64,000 nt of DNA from assembly GCF_000350225.1 (NCBI RefSeq), contig NW_005178973.1, positions 190,406 to 254,405 on the forward strand. The letters are read 5' to 3'. Position 1 is the stretch's first letter. Each line of letters starts with the position of its first letter. Source of the DNA: Chondrus crispus. Taxonomy: Eukaryota; Rhodophyta; Florideophyceae; Gigartinales; Gigartinaceae. Shown here one piece after another: positions 1-10,320 of the stretch. A program made the position numbers and the translations under genes. Below the pieces are notes generated by a model. It worked only from the letters and a program-made list of their open reading frames with translations. It did no database searches and had not been told where the DNA came from.

Positions 1-1
1 G

Positions 2-634
2 GGCGACTTGCCTGTGGATCGCCAGGTCGCGGATGGGCTGCTGGATAACTCGGATGCGGACGCGAGGTTTGTGAGGATGAGTAGCGATATGGACGCGGCG
101 GAGCACTCGATCGAGATGCACCTGCCGTACGTGCGCCATGTCTTCCGCGACGTGCACGTCAAGGTCGTGCCCGTTGTCGTCGGCAGCCTGAGTGAGGAGA
201 AGGAGCGCAGTTTTGGGCGCCTGTTTTCAACCTGGCTGGGCGATGGCGAGTCGTTCTTTGTCATTTCGAGCGATTTTTGTCACTGGGGTACCCGCTTCAG
301 GTACACCACTGTGGATAGGCGCAGCGAGTTCATCTGGCAGGGCATCCAGCGCCTGGATCGGGACGGTATGGACGCGATTGAGAGCGGCAGCCATTCGGCG
401 TTTTGCAATTACCAGACCCGCACGGACAACACCATCTGCGGGAAGCATCCCATCGGTTTGCTGCTTACCGCCCTGTCCTACTGCTCTAAGCACTCGGGCC
501 ACAACTTTTCCATCCGCTTTGTCAGATATGAGCAAAGCTCCAAATGCCTCACCACGTCCGACTCGAGCGTCAGCTACGCCAGCGCCCTAGTCCAGACCAC
601 GGGCTCGCCCACGCGCAACAGTAGACGCGCATGA
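2..634 (+). CDS. MEMO1: MEMO1-family protein, 3' part (5' end outside window)
   Basis: About 208 residues of the C-terminal two thirds of a Memo-like protein (AMMECR1/MEMO neighbourhood, related to extradiol dioxygenases; in animals a redox-linked factor in receptor-tyrosine-kinase-driven motility and cytoskeletal control). Visible family blocks are AEHSIEMHLPY, VISSDFCHWGTRF, ICGKHPIGLLL and the terminal RYEQSS...DSSVSYAS block. The reading frame is open through base 2, so the true start lies upstream; the first residues in the window are GDLPVDR. There are no stops or frameshifts, and the gene ends at TGA 632-634. Family identity is secure from the motifs; the function in an alga is not known from sequence. 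Confidence 0.93.
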   Translation, partial: GDLPVDRQVADGLLDNSDADARFVRMSSDMDAAEHSIEMHLPYVRHVFRDVHVKVVPVVVGSLSEEKERSFGRLFSTWLGDGESFFVISSDFCHWGTRFRYTTVDRRSEFIWQGIQRLDRDGMDAIESGSHSAFCNYQTRTDNTICGKHPIGLLLTALSYCSKHSGHNFSIRFVRYEQSSKCLTTSDSSVSYASALVQTTGSPTRNSRRA

Positions 635-1048
635 CCAGCCCCCTCTTTTTTGTGTTTCCAAAAGACCATACCCAAGGGTACGGTACCCTGGGTACCCTTA
701 GGGTACCGTACGTCGCCCCAGTTGCATGCAGTTTGTCAAAACCGCCCAGCAACTCTGTCCCTCTCCCTCTCCCTGATCCCCCCCCCCCCCCATCCTCCCC
801 TCCCACCCTTCAAAAAAACACAAAAAAACACAAACGTTAACGTTGTCCGCAAAGTGGGGAAAACACGCGTTTTTAGGAGTTCGATCAAATTTTCTGGCAG
901 AAGTATTTGCCCTTTTTTTTATACAAAACTCACAGGACCTGCAAGTAAGTTTTACGTGAGTTTTGACAGCCTCTGTAGCACTTCGGCCTCCAACCGCACC
1001 CTTTACACAACGTCACGCACACGCCGCCAACCTCTTTCAAAGGCAAAT
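635..1048. other. Spacer with GGTACC-rich inverted repeats and pyrimidine tracts
   Basis: Begins with a cluster of GGTACC/GGGTACCC palindromic words at 671-710, followed by a C-rich pyrimidine stretch (about 760-810) and A-rich runs. It is probably the MEMO1 3' flank and the promoter side of whatever lies downstream. No gene is recognised. Confidence 0.5.
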
Positions 1049-1365
1049 ATGGACTCCTCGTCTGCCTCTAACGCGCACAAAGAAACTCAGTCACCGGCCT
1101 TACTGGTTGCGGCTGTACAAAAAGCCACGTGAGGATGGGTTGAACCTGAACCACCTTCCAGGTTGATGATGACATCGAGAAGGCCTGCTACGTACGGCTT
1201 GTGAAAAACTCATGGTTGATAGATTTCCAGTTTTATAATTTACTTTGCGACGCACCAGTTTTGGATTCTGCAACCAAAAACACGCCTTTACTTTGCGGAC
1301 AACGTAATTTTACTTTTCTTTTTGCACGCTCGTACGATAGCTCTTCCAACCTTCCCGCCTTCTAA
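1049..1365 (+). CDS. Possible small two-exon gene, unrecognised
   Basis: ATG 1049 opens a short reading frame (starts MDSSSASNAHKETQ) ending in a stop just after 1130. Beyond a plausible acceptor (TTCCAG, ending 1161) a second frame is open for 67 codons, 1162-1362, ending TAA 1363-1365, and reads as ordinary protein (VDDDIEKACYVRLV...). A phase-compatible donor would be GTACAA after the LLVAA residues, giving an intron of about 49 bp, which is a weak donor. A T-rich stretch with TATAC lies near 915-925. No family is recognised. This is a tentative model; it could equally be non-coding. Confidence 0.2.
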
Positions 1366-1413
1366 ACCCAGCATCAAGAAAGAAATAAAAAACTATTAAA
1401 TTCCATGCCCCCT

Positions 1414-2343
1414 TCAAAACCAGACGCCGTTCCATCTCTTTTCGCCCGCTCGTTCTTTCTTCCACGCGGGTTCGACTTTAGCTGTGATGGACGGCATCTC
1501 GTACACCTGGTACAGATTCTCGGCGACCTTGATCCTGATCTTGAGGCCCGCCTGCCCATTGGACGGAAACGGCCCCGGCACGGGCGGCCGCGAAGGCTCG
1601 GGGCGGAAGCCGGCTGGCAGCCCCTTCATCACGCCAATGAAGCCGTTGACGTAGCCGCCGTGCCCCATGCAAAGCTGCGCCGGAATCGGCTTTCCGGGCG
1701 CGGTCGAGCCCGACACCGTGCTGGTGGAGCAGCCGTCCCAGTGCTTGCGCATGATGGCGAGCCTGTTGAAGTTGTCGTTCCGCTGGTAAGTGCCCTCGAA
1801 CACGAAGCGCGGCACAAAGTCCATGCCGAACTTTCGCTCGTACTCCGCGCAGTCCACGTACGAGTCGATCTCGGCGTCGTAGCCCTCGTTGATCAGCTTC
1901 TGCACGTGGAAGGACACCTCCTCCTGGGACACGGGGCCCCGTCCGAGAAAGTGCTTGCAGTTCAGCTCAACGAAACGGTAGGGTCCAGAGCGCTCGAAGA
2001 AGCGCTTCCGGTAGGCCTCGGACTTGCCCATGGCGCGCACTAGCTCGCGCACGGAGAGGTTGTTCAGCTTGAAGTCAGACTCCGCGACGGCAAGCCCGTC
2101 GCGCTCCGACTCCATCAGATAGGCGTTGCCGAAGACGTGCTTGTAGCACATGTGGATAACTTGCGCCTTGGTCGAGACCGCGACGTCAGCAAGGGAGCCG
2201 GCGCATTCCGGCATGTCGATCGAGGAAAAAGCCATGCGCACGCGGGCGGGGGCCGGGGCGCGGCGGGTCTGGGGAGAGCATTTAGAGGGGAGAGGGGCCC
2301 CAGAGAGGAAGGTGGAGGCGGTGGTGGGAGGAACGAATGCCAT
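1414..2343 (-). CDS. Phycobilisome linker polypeptide, plastid-targeted
   Basis: A 309-residue protein. Phycobilisome linkers hold phycobiliprotein hexamers together in rods or join rods to the core on the thylakoid surface. The N terminus (MAFVPPTTASTFLSG..., Arg/Ser/Pro-rich, ending VRMA near residue 36) is a typical plastid transit peptide. The PBS-linker domain follows at about residues 60-180, with NNLSVRELVRAMGKSEAYRKRFF-type core and the YVDCAEYERKFG block. A shorter basic tail (KIRIKVAENLYQVYEM) resembles the C-terminal linker segment. An in-frame ATG lies upstream at 2556, but 2343 gives the recognisable transit peptide. The gene is intronless. A GTACCC inverted motif lies 120-140 bp upstream. 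Rod versus rod-core type cannot be decided from sequence alone. Confidence 0.92.
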   Translation of the reverse strand: MAFVPPTTASTFLSGAPLPSKCSPQTRRAPAPARVRMAFSSIDMPECAGSLADVAVSTKAQVIHMCYKHVFGNAYLMESERDGLAVAESDFKLNNLSVRELVRAMGKSEAYRKRFFERSGPYRFVELNCKHFLGRGPVSQEEVSFHVQKLINEGYDAEIDSYVDCAEYERKFGMDFVPRFVFEGTYQRNDNFNRLAIMRKHWDGCSTSTVSGSTAPGKPIPAQLCMGHGGYVNGFIGVMKGLPAGFRPEPSRPPVPGPFPSNGQAGLKIRIKVAENLYQVYEMPSITAKVEPAWKKERAGEKRWNGVWF

Positions 2344-2892
2344 GGTGGGACGAGATGGCGAGGATGCAGGGCGGAGCTCTGGGACGGGAGGAGGAAGACG
2401 TAGTGACGGAGCGGTGGCAGAGAAGATGGAGGCGGGAAACCCCCTAAACCCTACTTGTGGGGGGGAGGTACGGTACCCTTGGGTACTGCATGGATGAACG
2501 ACTGGATGAGAACGGAGATGAGAAATCTGCAGCTCGTGTGATCTCCACGTGTTCAAGTGTACACTACGACACGTGTGTAAATTATCAACACGGGTACACG
2601 TTGCACTGCGGACGGATCGGATCCGTGATCCGGTTTGAGGATGGTGGACATTTGTGGGAATGGATCTTGTCGTCTGACATCAGACAAGGGGAGACTGTCT
2701 TCTGTAATGCCCAACGACGTACAGTAGTGAGAGCCACAGTACCAGCTGATGCGGACGTCAACGAGATAGAGTTTCCACCTCGCTCTCAACCCCAACGGAT
2801 GGATACCCCGTCGGCGGGTAACTTGTCAACTCCACCACCCTCAACCACTCTCAACACCGCTGCCGCAACACGCCCTCCACACCCCCGCAAAA
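2344..2892. other. Divergent intergenic region between the linker and Iwr1-like genes
   Basis: Shared upstream region of two divergently transcribed genes. It holds the motif GGTACGGTACCCTTGGGTAC (2467-2486) and a CACGTG E/G-box-like word near 2548. Long frames here are not supported as coding. Confidence 0.4.
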
Positions 2893-3627
2893 ATGTCCCC
2901 AACCACTGGCGGAGTAGCGCCCCCCCGTGCGTTGACCGTGCTGCGTCTGAAGCGTCCCCGCAGCGCCACGCCCTTCTCCTCGTTGCACGTGTCGCTGCCG
3001 TTACACAAGCGTCCGCCATCTCTGGCCCCGCTGTTCTCTGCGCTCTCGCTTTCTGCGCCGCACATCCGCTTCCGCCGCCTCGCCGCGGAGCGTGCCCGCG
3101 AGGCGCTGCAGCAGCCCGGCGTCACGATCGTCGATGTGGGGCCGGACGTCGTGCGCAGGGGGGTCAAGAGGAGGATGGAGGCGGGGGAAGGGGGGAGGAA
3201 GAGCGCCCGCATGGAGGAAGGCATGCTTTGTAATGGAATCCCTATGGCGAGGGTCACCGTGGATGAGGAGGACGTGTATGTCCGGGAAGGCGACGTGATT
3301 GGGGAAGACGAAGAGGGAGAGGGAAAGGGAAAGCAGAAGGAATTCGATGATCCAAGTAGCGATAGCGAGATGGCCTACGTGCGTGCGGAGGATTTAACCG
3401 AGTTTGTGTTTCACGAGGAGCACAGCGAAGAGGAGTGCGACGAGGAGGACGACTTGGATGGCGAAAGCGTTGATTATCCGAGCACCCCGGAGACCGTCAG
3501 CGAGGGGGAGAGCGAGGAGTGGTTTGAGGAGAGCCGCCCGTTTGGCATTGTGCCGAGGGCGGTGCAGCACACGGAATATGTCCAATTTGAGAGCGATGAG
3601 GATGCCGAATATGATGGCGAGGGGTAG
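2893..3627 (+). CDS. Acidic protein, Iwr1/SLC7A6OS-like
   Basis: A 244-residue intronless protein. The N terminus, ALTVLRLKRPRSATPFSSL with HKRP following, resembles the conserved start of the SLC7A6OS/Iwr1 family (a VLRxKRxR motif), nuclear transport adaptors for RNA polymerase II. The middle holds a basic KRRMEAG patch, and the second half is very acidic with D/E runs and a final ESDEDAEYDGEG, also typical of Iwr1 proteins. The canonical Iwr1 tyrosine-rich core is only weakly visible, so the assignment rests on the N-terminal motif and overall composition. The start ATG follows an AAAA stretch and fits the frame. Alternative: an unrelated acidic nuclear protein. Confidence 0.45.
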   Translation: MSPTTGGVAPPRALTVLRLKRPRSATPFSSLHVSLPLHKRPPSLAPLFSALSLSAPHIRFRRLAAERAREALQQPGVTIVDVGPDVVRRGVKRRMEAGEGGRKSARMEEGMLCNGIPMARVTVDEEDVYVREGDVIGEDEEGEGKGKQKEFDDPSSDSEMAYVRAEDLTEFVFHEEHSEEECDEEDDLDGESVDYPSTPETVSEGESEEWFEESRPFGIVPRAVQHTEYVQFESDEDAEYDGEG

Positions 3628-3746
3628 GGGGATGAGGGGGAAGATAGTTGAAGGAGGCGTGGCTTGCGTTGACGTCCTGCATCAACTTATTCCTGACGCC
3701 TTGATGCTGATTGATTTACTTTTCCTTGCGTGGCGGTGTCGAGTCG

Positions 3747-5166
3747 TCATCGACTGCTGGACGGCTTGTGCAACGAGTAATCTCGACTGGAGCCACGCGA
3801 CCTGCTGCGTTCCTGAGCGCGCTCGCGATCGCGGGAGGTCATGTTGTGTCGTGCCATATGCGACGCCTGGCGTCTTCTCTTCGCCTGGAATTCGTGTGTC
3901 GACTGCGCATGCTTTGGCAACTCGTCCTTGCGGCACGCGTAAGGCTCCTCCTGGAACCATCGATGACTGAGTGCGTCTGTCGCGCTGATGCGTCGCGCGG
4001 GGTCCAGCTGGAGCATGTCGGTGAGAAGGTCGATCACCGTGGGGGACACAGATGTGGAGCTGTGCGCAGCCAGCCTCTTGAAAGCGCGCTCCAGCTTGGA
4101 AGGATATACCATTGTCTCGGAGACGTTGCGCGACTGGGGGAGGTCGCGCCAGCCGGGCCATACTTTTTCGTTGGGGGAGCCCATGACTTGGAAGATGAGG
4201 TCCAGTTGCTCAGCCTCGGCCTTGCCAGGGAAGAGGGGCTTGCGGGTCAGGAGCTCGGCGAGGAGGCAGCCGACGGACCACATGTCGACGCTGGGGCCGT
4301 ACATGTTGGCACCGAGGAGGAGCTCAGGTGGACGGTACCAGAGGGTGATGACGTGGTTTGTGTAGCGGCGGCCGGCTTCACCGTAGGAGCGGGCGAGGCC
4401 AAAGTCGGCGATCTTTAGATTGCCGTTGTTATCGATAAGCAGATTGGAGCCCTTGATGTCGCGGTGCAGTACTTCGTGGCGGTGGCAGTATTCCAGGCCG
4501 CTCAGGAGCTGCGACATATAGCATTTGACCTGGGCTTCCGTGAAGCGCACGGTGGGCGTATCCATGAGGCCTGTGAGGTCGTGGTCCATGTACTCGAATA
4601 CCATGTAAATACTGCCTTTTGGTTTCTTGGGGTCGTGGCGGGCATCGGTGCTCGTCGTGCCCTTGCCGGTGACGATTTCTTTCAGGTTTACGATGTTTTC
4701 GTGGTGCAGCGTTTTTAGGAGCTTGATCTCGCGGATGGCCGTCAGTGGGAACTAGGCGACAAGAGAGAGTGCAAGTTGAGACGAGGGTCAGTCAGTCGGC
4801 GCTTCTTGACGTGGAGCGGTCCGGTGGAACGCACGCTACTTACCCCTTCGCGTTCATTGTCCATGCGCACCCGCTTCAGTGCGACGGTCTCGTTTGTGAA
4901 TTTATCCTTCGCGCTCCACACTTGCCTGCGAAAACGAGATAGGAAGCGCATAAATAAATGAGCAATGCGTCAGAGTGGATGTCTCTTCCGTGCGCCGCAA
5001 GGGTGCCTTCCGCAAGAGGCATGCCCAAGACAAAAACTTACCCATACGTCCCCTCGCCAACTTGCTCAACTTGTTGAAAGTGGGAGACGTCGCGTGAAAC
5101 CCATTTGCGCCTCCGCCGCGACAGCGGCATGATGGTCGGGCGCGGTTTAAGTGGCACGTCAGACAT
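3747..5166 (-). CDS. Cyclin-dependent kinase, CDK12/CDK9 type, three exons
   Basis: Exons 5166-5042, 4925-4844 and 4751-3747, with introns of 116 and 92 bp having GTAAGT donors and CAG/TAG acceptors; the spliced protein is about 403 residues. Visible are the glycine loop GEGTYGQVW (37-45), lysine in VALKRV (K59), a PLTAIRE cyclin-binding helix (71-77; PITAIRE in CDK12/13, PITALRE in CDK9), HRDIKGSN (catalytic D167), DFG (185-187), T-loop YTNHVITLWYRPPE with threonine about 200, and a basic Arg/Ser tail (ERSRSRGSSRDY). Such kinases phosphorylate the RNA polymerase II C-terminal domain during elongation in the nucleus. The start at 5166 (MSDVPLKPRP) is chosen because upstream residues look non-coding; an ATG at 5544 is possible. 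Confidence 0.92.
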
Positions 5167-5965
5167 AGGCTCTTCGCTCTCTTCCACAGGAGAGAGGGTG
5201 GACGGCACAGCTGTTTGCGGGTCGTCGGCGTGGTGTTCGAGGGCGCAGGGGTTGGGTTGGAGGGGTTGAGATGATGTCAGATGGGCTGTTGCACCGAGGG
5301 GTCGGGGCTTGTGAAGTGATTTTGTGATGGTGAACAGCACGTGCTGCTGCTCTTTGTATCTGACGGGGTGGGGTCGGTGGTGCACATGTAGCTGAAAGAG
5401 GCGGTGTGCCAAAAAAGAATTGAAATCGATAACAATTTTGGTGCGATGCAGAATATCACGCTTTTGTCTGGAGCCAGAATGCAGAGCTCTCGTCGCGAGT
5501 CTGAGACCGTGAGAGCAGACCGGCCTGTGATTGTTGGCCACCACGACAATTCCCTGCCCGCCTGCTCATTTTGCTGCGACCGCTGCGCTACAACCTACCT
5601 ATCCTAATGCCCTTAACATCCGGTCAGTTCTGTGGCTGCTGGTTGGCATGAATGTAGGGGCATGTGCGCGACGGAAAGCGCACTTGTTTGCTCTTGCACC
5701 AAAACATATGCAACTAACTGTCCCAAGGGAAATTTACGGCAGCATCTATTCAAGTTGCAATGCCACGGAGAGACGTGCAGAAGAGTTATATCATGCACCC
5801 GTAACCGACAGTAATCTAATCTTTTTTTCTCGTTCGGATGAATCCACACCGAGTCTTAAGCTTCACTTTTCCTTTGATCCACCTTCTTCATGCTTTTCAA
5901 TTCCTACGAAACAGATAGCAGAAGCCATTCTTGTCAACAAATAATCGATACTCGCTGGTCCTTCG
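5167..5965. other. Spacer between the CDK start and the Yippee gene
   Basis: Upstream region of the CDK gene and 3' flank of the Yippee gene, both transcribed leftwards. It contains short frames up to 137 codons without recognisable domains. Confidence 0.4.
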
Positions 5966-6525
5966 CTATGCCGTGAACGCAGTTACACGTACCAGCAAGA
6001 ATTTATCCACTTTGTAGCTCTGATTTGGGTGCGATGCCGAAATCTTACGTGTCCAAACAGGGGATGCACAGGAGCAAGTTAGAGAGTGTGAACAAATCTT
6101 GCTGATTGCCGACAATTCAAACGGCATCCCAGACTATGTAATAGTGCTGTAAAACTCACGTATTTCCACCCGTGGTACTGCTTACAAGAAACGCAGCGGA
6201 CCTCCACAATGGTATGGGTTCCCGTCATCAGCTCCCGTTCAGCCGGTTCTCCAAGAGTAATATTCACGCTAAATTGATATTAAAGTTGTGCAGAAAAGTT
6301 GGAGAAACGTGTTAGTATTCAGACCCCTCCCAGCACCATAGACGCACAGTGAAGGTAGCAGTAGACGCACACATTACTGAACAGGTACGCGCGTCCATGT
6401 TTTCCCTGAAAACCTTTGCTCACCACATCTTCGGCGGAAGCCAAGTGTGTCCCGCAGGAGGCGCATGTATGCAGAATGTCTCCCTCGAGAACTTCCGTCG
6501 ATGCACTGCCTTGGGTGGCCGTCAT
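5966..6525 (-). CDS. Yippee-like zinc-binding protein, three exons
   Basis: Exons 6525-6371, 6268-6160 and 6043-5966, with introns of 102 and 116 bp (donors GTGCGT and GTGAGT, acceptors TAG and AAG); the spliced product is 113 residues, close to the usual size of about 120. Two CxxC pairs (C21/C24 and C77/C80) are separated by 52 residues, followed by HGWKY, the spacing of the Yippee/Mis18/cereblon zinc fold. Other conserved words are GKHGRAYLFSNVVN and the final SYKVDKFLL, matching the family's KYKEGKFI ending. The fold is well supported; YPEL proteins are nuclear/centrosomal in animals or components of E3 ligase systems, and the role here is unknown. Splice sites were chosen by homology to the family frame. 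Confidence 0.9.
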
Positions 6526-7571
6526 TTAAGCAGCTGTTCCTGGTAGTTAACGCAGATTCGATAGAACGAAGCCCTCAAGAAGACGGCTTGGCACTTTGAG
6601 ATTGGATCTTGAAGATATTATAAAGACAATTTTGTGAACGTCCAGTTGTAGAGATGTACACCCCAACTCAACTGAACTGCCACTTTCAGTACAAGAGCAT
6701 TCTTCTCCTCATAGTCGTTTTTAGTACATATCGAAATACTGGAAACCACCAGAAACAAGCACTTTTGCAACCCGACTGGGGGAGTTCTAGCTCACCACCG
6801 CTTTGCCTCTGTCGATCATGAAGCAACAGTACATGTGCAGCATTTTAAGTATATTTAACACTGAGCCTGGTCTGAAGCTCATATAAAACCTCCTCAACTG
6901 CTCTCTCTGTTGAGATTTATCGGCAACCATTGGCAAGGCGAAATCCAATAGTCTTTTCCTCTGGTACATGAACTACCATCTTGTACGGAAGTTTACCCCA
7001 TGCGAGACCAGACTATATTGACCTTATCACTGTGCTATTTACACTCCCGTCCCATACAACGCGTAAGTTGCGAGAGTCATCGGTTTTTGAGTATCCGTCG
7101 GATGTCTCACTTGGCCAATGATCTTTACAATTAGACGCTGGGCCTTTTGATGACAGAAAAGATATCTGAGCTGGTTCCTCAATACCTCTCAGCTTTTATT
7201 TTACGTAGGCGCAAAATCAAGTAATTTGCATACGCTAGCCTTCTTGAAAAATGTTAGCTGTGCAGCGGAAGCAAGTAGTCAAACCAGGTCATGGCCAAAG
7301 CAAGAGTCCTTGGGTGGCAACCAAGATTTGATCGTTGTCAGAGCATGTTCGAAGCTGCAGAAACAGGTGATGTCAAAGGAAACTAATATGTAGACAAAAT
7401 AAAAAGAGACCCAAAGACCCAAAAAAAGCTACACTCGGTAACAGGATTTAGTCTGGGGGAAAAATTAGTGGAGAAAATTGCATAGTACGAAATTAGAATG
7501 GCCTACATTAATATCAGTTCGCCATGGATTAACTTTATTTAAAGACAGGGCGGTGTCCCACAGTACAGTAC
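6526..7571. other. AT-rich spacer before the retrotransposon
   Basis: About 1 kb of AT-rich sequence with only short frames on both strands. No coding pattern, RNA gene or repeat is recognised before the LTR at 7572. Confidence 0.5.
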
Positions 7572-7902
7572 TGCTGTGGCTCGTCCCGAGCCACAGTCAC
7601 TTCCGAGAAAACCTTTTACCTCCCTCCGGTGGGAGGTCAGGCGGCGAGAAGCGCAAGAGTCCACTTGGCTCTCTCTCGAGCATCCACCCCCCCCCCCCCC
7701 CCCCCCCCCATCCCTTTGCCCCTCTACCCTTATCTCTGCCCTACGAGCCCCTATCAAACCGAGACAGCGCGCCTTTCCCTTCGAAGGTCGTCCAAACGAA
7801 ACCCCGCCCGCTTGTCTTCTCCCCGCCGCGATCGAATCGCAACGCGTGCGCTTCCCTTTCTGTGCAGCACGAAATGCCAGGCTTACACGCGCATTCCTGA
7901 CA
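7572..7902 (-). repeat. 3' LTR of element 1
   Basis: 331 bp, nearly identical to 14074-14421 apart from a long poly-C tract near 7687-7708 and the absence of a 17-bp insertion seen in the other LTR. It begins TGCTGTGGCTCG and ends CATTCCTGACA. GGCTCGTCCCGAGCC near its edge is an inverted repeat. Confidence 0.92.
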
Positions 7903-8621
7903 TTCGTTCCTTTTCCTCTTCTCTTTGCACTACTCTGGCATTTCGGAATACGGTCCCCTTGCCTGCGTCTCGAGTGTAACATGCGCTGGCTCCCGCCTCG
8001 CGTCGGGTCGATAGGTGGGCTGCAGTCCCCGTCCAGCTCATCTGAGTCCGGGACACATCCGCGTCCCTCCTGCTGCGAATCGCAAACCTTGAGCACGGCA
8101 GGTGGGAGGTCTTCAGATTTTGTCCAGCATGGGGCGCTGCGGCCCCCAAGCTTGACCTTGAGACATTTAACAACTCGTCCGCTTTCGTCACGGCCTAGAC
8201 GTTCTCCGCGGATCTTTCCGATCAGGCGGAGGCTGTCGGGGAATACCTCTTCCCGAGGATCACCCGTTTCCAGTGAATTTGCGAATATCCGTCGCATTCT
8301 ATTTGCGTGCGCTCGAGCAGGGCGTCCGCCGACTTCTGACTCAAAAAGGTAGCTAGTGCTAGACAAAATACTTCTGACAGCGTAGAGTCCCAACCACGGG
8401 CGAGCCAACTTGTTCTTTTCCAGACTCACCAAGTCTGGTGACCAGACGAGAATGCGATCTCCCTCCTTTAAATATACACCGAAGACCTTCCTATCATAGT
8501 GCCTCGCTGAGGCGTCCCGTTCGCGCATTTCTCGGGAGAGAAGCGCGGCATACAAGTCTGGCAAATGGCTGGGCAAGTCATATGGCTCCCCCGTAATAAG
8601 TTTGGCCTCATGCGGCCCCAC
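7903..8621 (-). pseudogene. Element 1 integrase C-terminal tail
   Basis: The frame from 8621 to the LTR contains the region following the integrase core: ILVWSPDLVSLEK and RPWLGLYAVRSIL resemble the GPY/F module, then a lysine/tryptophan/glutamate-containing stretch (VVKCLKVKLGGRSAPCWTKSEDLP) that could be a worn chromodomain. It reads on into the LTR, so no proper stop precedes the LTR. It lies in a different frame from the integrase core. The chromodomain suggestion is inference. Confidence 0.55.
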
Positions 8622-9379
8622 GCTATGAATGGCTCTATCCCAAATATTTCACGATATGGACTCATTCCAGTCGCCCGATTCACACCAGAATTGTACCTGA
8701 AACATGCCAGCGAAACGTGGAGCTCCCAGTCGTCCTGACCTGTGCTCACAAAGCACGACAGATCCTGCACGAGTGTCCTGTTGAAGCGCTTCACGCACCC
8801 GTTTGCCTGCGGGTGGAATGCGGAAGTGACTACCCGCTTCACCCCGAGCTGGTCCGCCATACGCTCCACGACCTTGCCAATAAAATTTGGGCCACGGTCC
8901 GACAGCAAGCACTCCATGGGTCCAAAACCAGACATCCATCCGTCCAGGATTGCTTTGGCTACCGTCTGCGCCCGCTCGTCTGGGATTGGGACTGCCTTGG
9001 TGAAGCGTGGAAACGTGTCGACGACGACCAAAACCTTCACATTTCCTGCAGTAATCCTGGGAGTAATAGTCTGCACGTCTATAGCCACTTAGGCAAAGCG
9101 CCGCTTCGGATGGTAAACGTGCATGCGGGCGTTCCTCGCCGGTCGCGGGACCTTGGCGCTTGCGCACGGTACGCACCCGTCCAGCTTCGCGCGTACATCA
9201 CGGCGCCAACCCGGCCACCAATATGATCTCCGAATACGCTCGCATGTACGACTCATGCCGTAGTGTCCAGTGAGGTGCGAGCCGTGCGCGAACTGTAGGA
9301 CAGCAGGCACCATCGATTCTGGTACCACCGCACAAGGTCCTCCCTGACCTTGCATGCACACGATGCCGTCCTCGTCCAA
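8468..9379 (-). pseudogene. Element 1 integrase (zinc-binding and catalytic core)
   Basis: The frame 9379-9092 encodes the zinc-binding HHCC region (HGSHLTGHYGMSRTCERIRRSYWWPG...CVPCA). A TAA at 9089-9091 interrupts the frame. It continues in the same phase to 8468 with the DDE core: the D of VVVDTFPRFTK, the D of LLSDRGPNFIG, and the E expected in HPQANGCVKRFNRTL, where the usual T-E of QTERFNR is replaced by V-K, so the third catalytic residue appears lost. The enzyme would be inactive both from the stop and from this substitution. Confidence 0.85.
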
Positions 9380-9450
9380 AAAGAAACGACCTTGCCCCCC
9401 TTCTCCATCCGCTGCGACAGTGTCTCACATTCTTTCCTGCTGAGCTTGTC

Positions 9451-10320
9451 TTAGCTCTGCAGTACCAGGACCTCCCCTAGCGTTCTCGAAACCCCAACTA
9501 CCCTCACATGCTTACGACGACCTCCATCGGCGGCGGAAACATCAATCTCCTTGAAACATCGTTGGCACAAGGGTTTCTCCACCGAGTCCCTGCTCAGCAC
9601 ATCTGGTACAGTCATCCTCAATCCAGGTACGTACCGCACGCAAAATTCGTAGTCCTGAATGTCAACCATCCAGCGTGCAAGTCGTCCACGGGGGTCCTTC
9701 AGGCTCATGAGCCACTTAAGGGACAAGTGATCCGTTTCAATAACCAGATCCTTCTCCCCATGCAGGTAACACCTCCACTTATTAAGTCCGTGCACTATTG
9801 CCAAACAGTCGCGTTCCGTCACAGTGTATTTTACCTCCGCGTCTGTGAGCTTCCGACTCGTGACCGCGATCGGTCGCCATAGCCCGCTGCGGCATTGCTG
9901 TAGCAACACCCCTCCGGTGCCGTATCCACTTGCATCGGTCAACAAGCGCTTGGGCGCTCCTCGGCGCGGCGATACCAGGAGCTCGGGCGAGCTAAGGGCG
10001 TTCTTGATTTCCATCCACGCCCGTTGCTGGTCCTTACCCCATCTTTTATCCCAATCCGGGATAATTAGTCGCCTTCCTGGTTTCTTACGTTTGTTGAATC
10101 CGGTGCCCTTCAGTACCGCATACAGTGGTCGAGCAAGCTCCGCGAAGTGGTCCACGAACTGAGCAAAGTAATTTGCAGCCCGAGGAAACGCATCAGATCC
10201 TCTCCATTCTGGGGCATAGCCAGGTCCTTTATCGCCTGCACGTGGATGTCGGATGGAGTCATGCCGCCTGGTGAGATTTTGTGTCCCAGGACCTCGACCT
10301 TCTGAACCCCAAAGTTGCAC
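9451..10320 (-). pseudogene. Element 1 RNase H domain and RT thumb
   Basis: The frame contains FVDHFAELARPLY and IKNALSSPELL (RT connection), then LLTDASGYGTGGVLLQQ, YTVTERDCLAIV, DHLSLKWLM and ARWMVDIQDYEFCVRYVPG, the standard Ty3/gypsy RNase H pattern with a catalytic D in TDAS, E in TERD and D in ETDH. It is out of phase with the upstream RT frame (junction near 10185), so a frameshift separates them. Stop at 9451. Confidence 0.88.

Noticed and set aside
1405..2043. Long plus-strand frame of 212 codons
   Set aside because: Antisense shadow of the phycobilisome linker gene; the conserved linker domain is on the minus strand.
5531..5944. 137-codon plus-strand frame between the CDK and Yippee genes
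   Set aside because: No domain; composition unlike neighbouring genes, and it would overlap the Yippee 3' flank.
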